DNA of 64,000 nt from Aplidium turbinatum (taxonomy: Eukaryota > Chordata > Ascidiacea > Aplousobranchia > Polyclinidae). Location of the stretch: NCBI GenBank assembly GCA_918807975.1, contig OU964925.1, forward strand, positions 10,702,798 to 10,766,797. The letters are read 5' to 3'. The notes under the pieces are model-generated. The model was not told where the DNA came from, searched no databases, and saw nothing but the letters and a program-made list of their open reading frames with translations. Of this stretch, positions 21,301 through 30,986 are shown piece after piece. Every line of letters starts with the position of its first letter. The first letter of the stretch is position 1. Both the position numbers and the translations under genes were made by a program.

Positions 21301-23824
21301 CAAGAAAACAGTGTGACGTATGGGTGCTGCCCCTACTTGCCAAGTAGTCCTTCCTTTTTTATTGAGTCAACGTGGGTAGATTTTACACAAACGTAAAAAA
21401 GGATTAATTTGGGCCAAGTTGACGTGGGAGCCGCAACCGGACATAAGCCGGACCAGGCTTTATCTTCATCGATCAAAGATAATCATCACTGGCTGTGAAG
21501 AAAATGTCACTGCAATTAGAAACGTTCACATGCACTCCAGGAAATCAAGACATGCCACAAAGAAATCGTTTGCCAAGGGAATAAAGCAAAAGACTCATTT
21601 GGAAGCAAGTAGTATTGGCAATCTTTTGTATGAGCAAATGTTCAGACAGCAAGAGTGTGGTTCATAAAAGATATTGTCTTGTGGTTTTGTTCAGTTTGGT
21701 GACCAAGCTGACAAAAATGTCTCGACTTAACGCTGACTGTACGCTTTCAGACGTTCAATCATCACAAACCAGAGAAGTCTGTGAACCATGCGCGATTTTC
21801 CTGTTACAGGAGGTTGAGTCCGTGAGAAAACGTCTCACTCACTCTGTTAGAACACGTTGTAATTAACCAATGCTATTATCAGCGGTAAATTGCTTGATTC
21901 AGAAATTATCAAATAATATTGTCGTAAATTTCAAAAGTAAAGTTTTGAAAAATAACGGCAAAAACATATTTTTACAGCATATCGGATTGCGCTACAAATA
22001 ACGAGAAACTCACATATCACTACACTACCCCAGAATACAACAAACGCAGTTACTATTCGCCAAAAACTTTAACAGGCTCTTTCATCTTACTGGGATCGTC
22101 AGAAGGTTTTCATTTAAATAGAATCCCAGAATATGTTGGAAGGGTTCGGAACATAAATGCTGTGTTGAGCTTGCACATTGCACAGCAAAGATTTGGAACG
22201 GTTTCGATTAAGTGTTCAAGCTGAAGTTGAAAGTACCATCGTACCTTTCTGTCCTTTCATAACCCAAAGGTCAACGCTGACCAAACATAATATAGGCGTC
22301 ACTTCACTTGCACAACATTCAATCCAAATAATACAAGCAATATTGACTGCGTTAGAGCTTCAAGAGCAAATAAAATCAATAGCCTTTATATGAGTTGACC
22401 AAATAGAACAAATCAAGTTTTATGCAATTTCGTTCGTTTTATTAACCATAGAAATTCCAGAAAGCTGCTTAACAAACTAGACTAGATACTTTATGCATAC
22501 CGGCACTCCGGCAGTCAGTCGACTGTGTAAAGTGAAAAGGCAGCAGAAAGCTGTTTCAGGTTTACGGATCTCGTCAGTAGTAAGTTTTAACATTTTTTTA
22601 TGCGGGTGAAATCTCAGATTGATTACAAAACTGTATATAATTAAAAAAATTAAAAACATGGAAAGTTGGCGCTTCATTGCCTCCACAACCCTCGACGAGA
22701 GGAAAGAACCTGATGATGATGATGTAATCTCAGAAAACAAGACTCTAAAAAGCAAAGCAGCAATATTTTCTTACCTCCCTCCTACCAGGAGAACATCTTT
22801 GGTTTGATTTCCCCATTGTTTGATGACTTTCAGTGTTTGAAAGTCGAGTTGAAAATTTTTCGAGGTGCGCTTTTCCCAAGGAGTGAGACGGAAGCGGGGC
22901 GATGCACCTGCCTGTCCTTTGTTGTACGACGCTTTTTTTCCTACCATCCTCGGCCCCAGTCCGGTAAATTTACGAAATCCATTCGATGAAGTTGCTGAAA
23001 AAGCAAAGAAATAGCCTAACTAACACAGAACGATTAATCTAATATGTACAAAAGCATAGCTGCTCGTAACTTGAATAAAAAAAGTACACTTTGATGAAAT
23101 GACTTAATGCTTCAGAAACAACTCATATATTTTCAACATTGTGTAGAGAAAACATTATTGCTGTAATCCATCAATGATAACGCTATAAAAGTATTTTATT
23201 TTATCGAAAAACGTGATGTAACTATTACCATCGGTTCTCGTCAAGGGAGCTTTTGTGATTGAAGAACCGTGGGCCGCCGTCAAAACGGAGTAAACAATCA
23301 ATAACACGATGGCAATTGTAGAAAGGTGCGTCCGCGGTCTTGATAATGACGAAGGTGAAAATGATGCTTTTGATGGAGTAGAAGGTGACGATAATCTTGG
23401 CCGGATCAAACAGCTTAATGCTGATCCCACACGACAGCAATTAAAATAACATAACTCGGTGTATCCGCGTGGCTTGTCATCACAAACTACAGAGTTGAGG
23501 TCTGCTGCCAGCCGCACTGAGGTGTTCGATGAATAATCCTGCTGCGGATTGAATATACAATCCTCACAACGACCAGGGTTCTTTGATCTCGATGCAAGCG
23601 TTGAAATTGATGAGCGTTTGCAAAACGCTGGTACACGCACAGTGACACCGCGATATTGCCGCAAATCGGCAACATCACTTGTAAAGTCTACAACGTTGTT
23701 ACGACCGTTGGCCGGCATTGCGACCGTATTATATATCTTGTGTATCGTTGCTTCAATTATAAATCCAGACGTTTCAAAACCTTGGTATGTCAGAATAGCA
23801 AATCAGTTATTACAACTTAGAGTT
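3118..23824 (-). CDS. Semaphorin gene, 13 coding exons, 3' end off the window
   Basis: Semaphorins are secreted or membrane guidance ligands for plexins, built on a seven-bladed beta-propeller sema domain followed by a PSI module. Thirteen minus-strand exons (23229..23718, 22775..22994, 7901..8021, 7606..7707, 7167..7302, 6651..6761, 6301..6398, 5644..5876, 5270..5389, 4769..4831, 4262..4381, 3691..3811, 3118..3347) all have AG/GT borders and join in frame, giving 721 codons plus two bases. Sema hallmarks appear in order: VCGTN, YNP, WF(N)[91 protein letters not shown]. The PSI domain, any transmembrane segment and the stop codon are not in the window, so the class (secreted, transmembrane or GPI-linked) cannot be told. 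The start is the first ATG of the 5' exon. Family call is firm; subclass is unknown. Confidence 0.93.
3691..3811 (-). CDS. Semaphorin exon 12: sema blade 6/7
   Basis: Bounded by CTTCCAG and GATTCG|GTAAGT; one base completes a glycine codon, then 40 codons (residues 606 to 645), ending in phase 0. The motif [14 protein letters not shown] matches the family pattern FLGSExGxVLK of the late propeller. [14 protein letters not shown] before it matches the usual VDxVxG region. The following intron (3348..3690, 343 bases) is plain AT-rich sequence. Confidence 0.92.
4262..4381 (-). CDS. Semaphorin exon 11: sema blade 6
   Basis: Bounded by TATGTGCAG and ACCGG|GTGAGT; 39 whole codons (residues 566 to 604) with split codons at both ends. 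It reads [15 protein letters not shown], then [16 protein letters not shown], matching the family order PGxC, then F(I/A)KxHxLMDxxVxP. The first cysteine follows the PRPG motif of the preceding exon, as in other semaphorins. Confidence 0.93.
4769..4831 (-). CDS. Semaphorin exon 10: VPxPRPG exon
   Basis: A 63-base exon bounded by CTTTTGCAG and GGAAG|GTACGT, with 20 whole codons (545 to 564). The only strong motif is VPDPRPG, a sema hallmark found just before a conserved cysteine, which here begins the next exon. The phase fits on both sides, which is the main reason to accept so short an exon. Confidence 0.88.
4966..5170. repeat. Palindromic miniature element relics in an intron
   Basis: Two half-palindromes: one around 4966..5020 (CAGCAAAGTTGG...GTTTCAATG with an inverted AAACGTTGAC), and one around 5118..5170 (CAGCAAAATCAGC...TGATTCAACGT). 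Both have the layout of the full copies at 10484 and 62159: a GCAAAATC-type end, a T-rich run, then TTGATTCAACGT. Confidence 0.5.
5270..5389 (-). CDS. Semaphorin exon 9: SAVC exon
   Basis: Bounded by CATCCTCAG and ACGACAC|GTAAGT; 39 whole codons (505 to 543). [20 protein letters not shown] matches the family core SAVCxYxxxDIxxxFxGxF. A split tryptophan codon links it to exon 8 (TTPW). Confidence 0.93.
5644..5876 (-). CDS. Semaphorin exon 8: central sema core
   Basis: The clearest exon. It starts in phase 0 after TTCTGTTCAG, ends at CCATG|GTGAGT, and gives 77 codons (427 to 503). It contains [14 protein letters not shown], then [11 protein letters not shown], then [10 protein letters not shown], all near-textbook sema-domain sequence with two of the conserved cysteines. 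An open frame exists on the opposite strand by chance and has no support. Confidence 0.97.
6301..6398 (-). CDS. Semaphorin exon 7: DPTF...FFRE exon
   Basis: Bounded by TATCATTGCAG and CAACAA|GTAAGA; 32 whole codons (395 to 426). A split aspartate codon joins it to exon 6 as WFNDPTF, the family's WFxEPxF motif. [12 protein letters not shown] matches DxKxYFFFRE of the propeller. It ends in phase 0, matching exon 8. Confidence 0.95.
6651..6761 (-). CDS. Semaphorin exon 6: YDFMG...WFN exon
   Basis: Bounded by TTTCATTGCAG and TTCAATG|GTATGC; 36 whole codons (358 to 393). [19 protein letters not shown] matches the family blade LYxATxxDFxGxxPxIxR, followed by the VENWFN anchor that meets exon 7. 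Confidence 0.94.
6800..6885. repeat. Half copy of palindromic miniature element
   Basis: AACGTCTGTAGACGTTGAATCAATG followed by AGCTGATTTGCAAGCTGGG has the centre and right arm of the family seen at 10484 and 25250. The left arm is eroded. An open frame runs through it but is a by-product of the repeat. Confidence 0.45.
7167..7302 (-). CDS. Semaphorin exon 5: CxxxPYNP exon
   Basis: Starts in phase 0 after TCTTTAATAG and ends at GAAACTT|GTAAGT, giving 45 codons (312 to 356). It carries NFSS, a possible N-glycosylation site, an acidic loop, then [17 protein letters not shown], the family's CPYDPxHNSTALY region. The acceptor was chosen because it alone keeps phase 0 with exon 4; another AG nearer the motif does not. 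Confidence 0.88.
7606..7707 (-). CDS. Semaphorin exon 4: VCGTN exon
   Basis: Bounded by ATGTTTTTAG and TACTCG|GTGAGA; exactly 34 codons (278 to 311), phase 0 at both ends. [20 protein letters not shown], then [10 protein letters not shown], is the classic sema stretch CxNYIRV...RLxVCGTNAFxPxC with its disulfide cysteines. Confidence 0.97.
7901..8021 (-). CDS. Semaphorin exon 3
   Basis: Bounded by TTTTTGCAG and ACAGAAG|GTAAGT; one base plus 40 codons (238 to 277). It completes [14 protein letters not shown] (the family's VGARDxVYxLN) and holds the Trp and first cysteine of KW...ACLAMGKQK before exon 4. It follows the 14.75-kb intron. Confidence 0.95.
10484..10579. mobile_element. Palindromic miniature element, fairly complete copy
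   Basis: The left arm AGCAAAATCGGTCA then TTACATTGATTCAACG and the right arm CAACGTAAAAATGACCGATT are inverted copies around a GTAGACGT-rich centre. The length is about 96 bases. Relatives occur at 14180, 21345 and 62159, so this is a repeat family, not a chance palindrome. Confidence 0.65.
12895..12950. repeat. Half copy of palindromic miniature element
   Basis: CGGTTTGTTTTTACATTGATTCAACGTATGC resembles the left arm of the copy at 10484. The right arm is missing or too diverged to see. Confidence 0.4.
13026..13083. repeat. Strong hairpin with 12-base perfect stem tip
   Basis: AACGTTCATCTG, a GCGG loop and CAGATGAACGTT form a perfect stem. The flanks GCACTAGTTGCAACTTGC and GTAACTAGTGC extend it with one gap. 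It may be a small foldback insertion; no gene is nearby except the host intron. Confidence 0.6.
13615..13690 (+). mobile_element. hAT-type terminal sequence, other end not found
   Basis: CAGTGATCGGTAAACTGTGG followed by GCCGTGGCCCAATTTTGGGCC resembles the common hAT terminal pattern CAGTGGTCGGCAAACTGTGG. A matching inverted end was not found to the right, so this is either a truncated copy or a similar sequence by descent. Confidence 0.4.
14180..14268. mobile_element. Palindromic miniature element copy
   Basis: CCAGAAAATTAGTCCTTTTT then ACATTGATTTAATG on the left, and CATTGAACCAATGTAATAAG then GCTTTTTTGGATGG on the right, form diverged inverted arms around CCTTCACA. It is the same layout as the copy at 10484. 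Confidence 0.5.
16005..16065. repeat. Weak half copy of palindromic miniature element
   Basis: TTTGTCGATTCAACGTCGC followed by ACTGCAG resembles the centre of the family. The arms are not recognisable. Confidence 0.3.
21345..21400. mobile_element. Palindromic miniature element copy
   Basis: TCCTTCCTTTTTTATTGAGTCAACG on the left and CGTAAAAAAGGATTAA on the right form inverted arms about 55 bases across. This is a short, diverged member of the family at 10484. Confidence 0.45.
22775..22994 (-). CDS. Semaphorin exon 2: start of sema domain
   Basis: Bounded by CTTTTTCAG and GGGAG|GTAAG; 72 whole codons (165 to 236). The first part is basic and Gly/Ser-rich; the second part, [12 protein letters not shown]...DVLLVGG, is the first sema strand that the family shows as Fxxxxxxxxxx..LYVGA. 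Its phase 2 end fits the one-base start of exon 3 although they lie 14.75 kb apart. Confidence 0.9.
23229..23718 (-). CDS. Semaphorin exon 1 coding part: signal or anchor segment
   Basis: It ends at ACCGATG|GTAATAG in phase 1, which matches exon 2. The frame is open for 163 codons from the first ATG (23718), and that ATG is the first one after the likely splice acceptor at 23825. Residues about 132 to 148 are hydrophobic ([17 protein letters not shown]), followed by AHGSS, which looks like a signal-peptide cleavage region. The hydrophobic run lies after about 130 Ser/Arg/Pro- and Cys-bearing residues with no internal Met, so this is either a signal anchor with a long cytoplasmic tail or a start lying elsewhere. 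The junction to the sema domain is firm; the start is not. Confidence 0.7.
23719..23824 (-). other. Likely 5' UTR part of semaphorin exon 1
   Basis: On the minus strand ATCGTTTGCTTGCAG ends at 23825, a good splice acceptor. The 106 bases from there to the ATG at 23718 contain no other ATG. This supports the upstream choice of start, though no transcript evidence is available. Confidence 0.45.
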
Positions 23825-24170
23825 CTGCAAGCAAACGATATCAAACTTACACCAGTGTTTTAGGTTTCACATCCTACAGTTGAAGAAAATCACAAAAATG
23901 ACTCCCTTGCTGAAGCACTGTTGTATTACAAATCAGTATCAAATTCAGTGCAGTTAAAACATCCCGCTACAAATCTGCTTCTCCAAAGTAATTTCACGTT
24001 TGATGCAATGACCTTGAGAAGCAAATTTTTCCATAAAAGATCCACTTGTAAGCTGAGAACTTGAAATCTTAATCAATCGTTTAATCTCAAAAGCACCCCT
24101 CTTATTGTACTTCCTTTGCAACGACAAAGCTTATTGTTTGGTCGCACGCGAGATCAAGTGCTAGACTTAC

Positions 24171-24300
24171 CTGCATTTGAGGGAAAAAAAATTTGAAAAC
24201 TTTACGTCGGTTTAACATTCTAGTAAAGAAGTAAAATAGTTAGTTAGTAAAGAAGTGAAGGCATTATTGAAACTCAATCACCCTTTCAGTTCGCATAAGC
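24171..24300 (-). other. Possible non-coding first exon of the semaphorin gene
   Basis: A strong donor, AAATGCAG|GTAAGT, lies with its last exon base at 24171 on the minus strand, about 350 bases upstream of the acceptor at 23825. This could be the 3' end of an untranslated first exon. The right limit is arbitrary; no TATA box or clear initiator was seen. Confidence 0.3.
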
Positions 24301-27300
24301 AGAGCAAATAGATTTACATGTAAACATGTCCTTACTGCGCCTTGACTTTGTAAGCCCTCACCAGCAAGAAATGAACTGGAATGCGGAAGCTGACTGTGCT
24401 TTTATGCTTCCTTGAAGCGTGCAGAAACGAAAAAGTTTCCCAGGAAAATAGTTTTATAGTTCGTCTTTTAAATAGACCATTACCATTTTTACCACTGTTG
24501 GCACATAGCTATGGAGAATGGATATCGGAAGCTGATGACTTTGATTGGGCAAGTGTCAACTCAAATCACGTTGGACAGTTGTTTAACCTCACCCCCAACA
24601 AGGATTCCAGACGTTCAATAACTTCAACTCTTCAAATCCATTAGAGTTGTGAAATCGTTGAGTTGGAAACCCAACTGGCAAAACTGGTATTTTCTGCCCA
24701 TGTTACTCGCCGGATGGAACCTTACAATATGTCACTTCAATTTTCATCGTTGGTAATTGGTATCAAGTCAGCTTGAAATTGTACAGCTGCGGTGCCGGAG
24801 ATGAGATTTTTCGCAAGAATGAAACAGGATCCATGAAAAAATGACGAAGTGTGGAGAAACACCGGTGATCATGTCATATACGCCTACAAAATAATTTCAG
24901 ACTGCTATGACACAGCAAAGGGACTAGAGTCGTTCCGAAGAATGACATCATCACCACTAAAGAATCTGTTTAACCTACGTTCTTCAATTGTTTGATTTTT
25001 CAAGAATAGTTTCTTCATATAACGAAAAATTATCCACAAAATATAAACAATTTCGTAAAACATGTCAAGTTCTGACTAGCAGCTCAGCCAACTTTCAACT
25101 TGCCTAATAGAGCTGTTAAAAGGTGGTTATGGACAAGTTTTGGGCAAGGCATCAGAATAAAGTGCTACATACGAAAAGTTATGTATTTTTTTCGCACACC
25201 AACCACAGTCCATACCTGCTGTCAAATCTCTGCCAACCAAAAATAGTTTTTTTTTAAATTGATTCAACGCCTACAGACGTTGAATGGCCTGATTTGTAAG
25301 CTGGAATGACGTTTTTATGTCAGGTGTCTGCACTTGACCGAACAGCAAGGTGCCAGAAGATGTCAGTGCCTACTACACACTAAAATAGCTCTGGCACAAC
25401 CAGTCAAACGTCAACTTTCTTTAGATGTCTAACCAAAAAAAAAAACGAACTTTACATCAGAAGACAAATTCATATGCTACATGCACATTGCACAGTTTGA
25501 ACACACCACACCCAGATGACATCGCTTTACATCAATATGATGCGATGAATCATATAACCAATCAATTTAGGTTATAACGGCACATCAACGAACAGAAATG
25601 CAGCAACAGGTGTGGTGAGGGCACTGGGTAGTGTTGACCGATACCACGCAACACATACGAGATCTGGTTTCCGGCAACATAACATAAAAGTAAAATTGAA
25701 TATGAACAAGGTACTCTTCATAAAAACAACGCAACCAGATCTCTATAATTAAGCTTTTATATCATTAACCATACTTACAAGTCTAACCACTTCAAATATT
25801 CGCCACCCACCGAAAAAGCCTTGCGCTCCTGAGAACCCTTGCACTGGTGCATCGATACAACGTTCAAGACTGTTTAATTATGAACAATTTATTGTAGAAC
25901 ACAGCCCATTTGCGGTTGAACAGCGATTAGAGATTATCCGAAAAATAAGGCGATTACATGCAATAGAATGGCTCTGAAATAGAACTAATTTAAAGCGCAT
26001 TCAATTAAAGCAATATATGCGCTGGATTTGTTATTAAGTAAAATAATACAAAAGGCTTTGCAAAACATCCTACTACTGGAAATATACTGAACAAAGTGTA
26101 TTTTTTATTTATAATTGAGACAGAAAACCTTGCCTAATACCAAATCAGTAACAATTAAAAGTAATCTGGGAAACAATTCTACTCTCTTTGTCTCATGCAT
26201 CACCAATTTTCCACAACCGAAAGACCATGTGCATTGTGCATAGTTCTCTCTATAAGCAAAATAGGCCATAAATGCCACTTGAAATTTAAAAATACAGTAA
26301 AATAATAACATTTTATAATATATTAATCAAATATATACAGCTTACAACTTCACATGAGCTAAAACACAAGTATTTGACAAATATTTCCAGCAATAAACGT
26401 CAAAATGTTCTAACTACAATCGTTTGGCAATAGTATTTTTCCGGACGACGTACATGCGTCGAAGCAGCCTACGTAATCGCTATTTTCATTTGCAAAAACG
26501 TCCGATTCTCACGGTTCTAATATAGAGGAGGAAACAATCTGCGTTATTGGTAACCCACAAACTTCAGATCGTCAACTTAGTATTACGTAATTGCTCAACA
26601 AATAAGATCATTCAGGTACAAAACAAAACACAAGTCTCGAAGCAAACTCATTCACGATTCATAAGCATTGCAGGTGCGCGTGAAAAAGGCGGGAAGAGGC
26701 AAGCAATTGTCAACGAATGGATTGGTTTGATAGCTGATCTCAAACATGACAGCATTGTTTTACGTCAATGTTTTCATTGATATCATAATTTTTATGATAC
26801 AAATTTTCTAAGGTGCATCAATTCAACATGTAAAACAAGCACTTCTCTGAATTGAGCAATTCTTCCAGCATTCAAGCCAATCGGAAATTATCTACAAAAA
26901 CTCAACACCTGCCCAACTGACATCAATATTGGTAGATTGCATTATACTTGCAGCCTGCAGCACCAAGAGGTACAGGATTCACCTTATGACGTGCCCAGCC
27001 AGACTTGTTAATGTAGTTCAGGTCTGAAACTTTGTCTTTTGTAAGACCGACCTGAATAACCTAACAACGAATTAAAAATAAGATTAAGTCATTAAACAGG
27101 TTCGAAAATTTATGCTCAACACTGGAAAAAGACACAAGTCTTCTAAGAAACTGTCAGAAGCTGAATCCTCTGTTTGTTTCAAAGCTAGGCTGGTCTAAAT
27201 TGACTTCAGAAGATTATCAACAAAAAGATTAGCTCTCAGAGAAAAACAATAAACTGGGCGATTAACTCTCCAGACTAAATCGATTTTCCAATTCAGAAAT

Positions 27301-30300
27301 TTTTAAAGTAGATTTAAAAAACAATTCCCTTTCAATAAATCTCTTTGTTCTGACAAAGAACCGATTAAAAAAGTGACCGATTGACATCGAATTTCTAAGG
27401 AATGACATCATTTTACTATACTGAATGCAGACTGCAGAGCATACAAAAACTCAAATTCTTAACAACAACCAATTTAAAAGATGCTTGAGTACACAACCAA
27501 CCTCGTTTAGTTTTCGATCACCAAGTTGGAGGACGGACAACTTTTATCAGATTGCACAGTTCGCCTGGGGGTTTTACTGGCAGAAAATAATCGGAAACGT
27601 GGTATTTTCACCTGCAATGGGGTTTAATTTAAATCTCTCAGTAAATGCCAACACAAAACAAGATCAAATGACTGCGGTACTTAAAACTCCATTTAATGCC
27701 AACTCTGCTGTTGTTAATTGCAAACAATTGAAACGTCACGAACAAAAACAAATCTATTACAAATCACATATATTTGTTCGTACAACCAATCAATAAACTT
27801 GAAATCAATTGACCGTTTCCCCCTAAATTTCTACAGCAAGTCTGATACTATGCTTTGAAGGTTCTGTTTTGAGACTTTCACATTTGGGAAGTTCCACTTC
27901 CTGAGTGTAACTTTGTTAAAACGATTAAAGGAATAGATCCATTTACCACATGTACCTTACATAAACTTCACATCTATTCTCTGTAACCTACAGCTTGTTC
28001 TGCTTATAGCTCAACTAATTTTAGCACATACTCATTAGATTCACAGATATGCACACTGTGCCATGCATAGGCCTACTCACTACTCAGGTCAACGTCAAAA
28101 TTGGTTACAATACAATTAAATCACCAAGATCTAAAGAAGCAAACCTAATTTCCATCTTGACCTTTGCTTGTAATTGAAACATACCATTTGTTTGCTTAAA
28201 GAAACACTTCTATTGATGTTCTTTCCTGAATAGCCTTCATCAAGCAGCCTAACTCGGATATGCTAGTACAAAACATACCCACCAACATTTCAACGTTTGT
28301 GACTCCACTCAGCAGCTTGGAAATTGATCGAGCGAACACTATCTCGAGATCAATTTTTTTGTTTCTTTTTTTATCTTTCTTTTTTTCACTCAAGGTGCCA
28401 AGCAAAAAAGGCAATTGGCGGGTTTCACGTTTCGGCCAGCCAATTCAAAAACTCAAACTAAAAACCAGCTGATTAGAGATATGTAATTTTCTAGAAAAAA
28501 AAAATGACTTAGAAACAATTGCATTTTTTTTATATTAATTGTTAGAGTTGTCCGTCCATGCACTGCATACAACGATTTGAACAAACACTTAACAAAAAGG
28601 GTTGTTTAAAAGCGTTGAGCGGAGATATTTCGTTTCGACGTGTTCTTAGATTTTTGTCTTGGTTTTATTTCGCAATCAAAAATTGCGTTTTAAAATAAGT
28701 GTGATTTTGTTTCGAACAAACAAGATTGAAGTGCACCACAATTTCAGATTGCAGAAAGCGTCCTGAAGTTTAGACTACTGTGGATGACATTTCACCATGG
28801 ATTAATTTTTAGAGAAATAGACCAACTGTGCCGTACTGATAGATACGCTTTTACGTTTGTTTATTTTTAAAATTTTTACACACCCTGCTTCATTTTGCAT
28901 TTTCGTAAATGTTTGATTTAGATTTCGGCATAAATTTTGCTTAGGTTAAAGTTGTATTATTAGGCTACTAAAGTAGGCTATTTCGTTTCGCCTCTCTTCA
29001 AACTTCCTTTAACAGAGTAAAACATTGATTTCTTTCGACAAAAAAAAAGCTTCAAACAGCTCTTCGAGTCATCACGCATATTCAAGCAGGTATCGTAGAA
29101 AATGCCGTTTACTTGATACTTCAGAGGCATTCTTAGTTAAAAAAGTTCGACGATTGAACGTTTCTTTACATTGGAGCCTCAGCCACCACAAAAACGCAAC
29201 ATTATTGATCGAATTGTTGTCAGAGAGAAAATTACAGTATGGTCTACGAACAACACAACTAAATTCTTACCCAACCAACTTCATCTGTTGCTTGCTATGC
29301 CAAGTTCAATGTAAACCTACACAACGCTGATGAAGTTTTCTCATGAATGTTGCAAGCAAGTAAGCTACTTGAAGCCTACTAGAGGGAGGCCCATTGTTTT
29401 TGTATGGCTATCTATATTGCTTTTTCTAGGGTTCATTTTTCAAAAGAGTTCTAGTACAAAAATCGATACTGACATCGAGTAGTCTAAAAGTATTTGAAAG
29501 TGTGACCTCCCATAGAACGACCAAACGGTACAAGGAGCGGTTTATATTCTACCGTAGAAGTGCTTAACTTATCGTGCTTGCGTCAAATGTGCAAACATAC
29601 AGTAGCTCGTAACAGATTTTCAATAGTTAAAACGATGTATGTCAATATTCTATCAACATTTAATAAATTAGTGATATTTTACCAACTGTGTGTTAACCGT
29701 AAACAATAGAATATAACTTGCATATGAATGGAAAATAGTGATAAAGCTTTTTGCATTGACGTTATTGCTACAATCAAAAGGATATTGCAAAGATAACCTA
29801 TTTTGATCTATGCAACGTTTCTTTGAGTGGAGTGCTATGAAATAATATGGCTTAAAATTGTTTTTCATGAAGAATCGCTTTGTATTATGATGATATATGA
29901 CGCAAAGTCGCTTTCAAACACCAGTTGATATCGATTCAGCCACCTGCGATCAATGCTTTTCGATCCGCACGCTGATCAAAGTGATACGTTCCTATTGACG
30001 TAAGAACATTTTATTAAAAAACTGAGTTTTGAGATTAAAACTGTTTAAATAATTCGTCATTTACTTGTGAGATTCAGAAGTTTTGGCAAAACCTGTTCTA
30101 AATAATAATGAGTCTTGCCTCATTGATGTGCGCACTGCACACGGCTACTATTGGCCCATTGTTGATTGCTGTTCAATAGTAGACATGATGTCATTTGTCT
30201 CGAATTAATAATATGGCATTTACTTCATGTGTTGCCTTCCTGTTCCATATTCTTACTAGTTTTAACGTTACTTTGACATTGCATAAAAATGAAGTTGTGT

Positions 30301-30958
30301 AAAAAATATGATTCTGGTACTCAAATCCTTGCAAACCTTCCAAAAATTAATTATTTAAAATTGTGATTCATCTCACAAATCAAAGAGTTCTGCTTTTCGT
30401 ATGAAAACAAGAAAGCAACAACGTAATTTAACCGTTTTAGAAACTTTTAGTCTTGTGCTGTCAAGTAAATTTCTTAACAAACAATTGAGAAAATCAACTC
30501 TGTTTACTCATCAGATGTGATGACGACATGCTTGTGACATGATTACGTAATGGGTCGGTGTTCAATGTCCCAAGGTACAAGAACGCACCACACTGTTGTG
30601 GGAGTAATGACAAATTACTCATTAATATTGTTTGTGACTATCCTGGTGCAACGCACAAGACACGACCAGTCTGACATTAGCTCAACAGTCGTTTCTATTC
30701 TGCCTGGATAGTTGAAGCACGACATTGCTATAAAAATGATAATGCTGTTGTTCGTCGGAAGGAATTGTCTTTGAGCGGAACACTATAAAATTGTTTTATT
30801 TTACGAAGGGTGGTTCAAAATGAGATGAAATTCTTCGTCGCGAAACACAATTCGAAGGAAATCAAGCCGAGATTTCGTTTTGTTCCAAAAAATAACTGAA
30901 TTGGTTCTTTCAAGCAACTACAAGCAATAATAAGCACAAAATCTTGTAATCATAAAGC
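24301..30958. other. No supported gene
   Basis: Open frames up to 123 codons occur (for example 27425..27796, plus strand), but none shows a domain, a signal peptide or paired splice sites. One half palindromic miniature copy lies at 25245. The sequence is AT-rich and otherwise unremarkable. Confidence 0.5.
25240..25315. repeat. Half copy of palindromic miniature element
   Basis: TTTAAATTGATTCAACGCC, then ACAGACGTTGAATGG and CTGATTTGTAAGCTGGAATG, closely parallels the copy at 6800, showing that both derive from the same family. Confidence 0.45.
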
Positions 30959-30986
30959 CTTATAGATGCCTAAAAGCATCTATAAG
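30959..30986. repeat. Perfect 11-base stem hairpin
   Basis: CTTATAGATGC, a six-base loop CTAAAA, then GCATCTATAAG. The stem is perfect. There is no T-run after it and no gene before it, so a terminator role is not indicated. Confidence 0.6.

Larger units (their letters stand above)
8022..22774 (-). other. 14.75-kb intron of the semaphorin gene
   Basis: It lies between exons 3 and 2, with consensus splice sites at both ends. No open frame inside it shows a known domain or paired splice sites. It contains relics of one palindromic miniature family (10484, 12900, 14180, 16020, 19000, 21350), a hAT-type end (13615) and a strong hairpin (13026). The rest is AT-rich unique-looking sequence; nothing else could be recognised. 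Confidence 0.75.

Noticed and set aside
27425-27796. 123-codon plus-strand frame
   Set aside because: No domain, no splice signals and AT-driven codon use; probably random.
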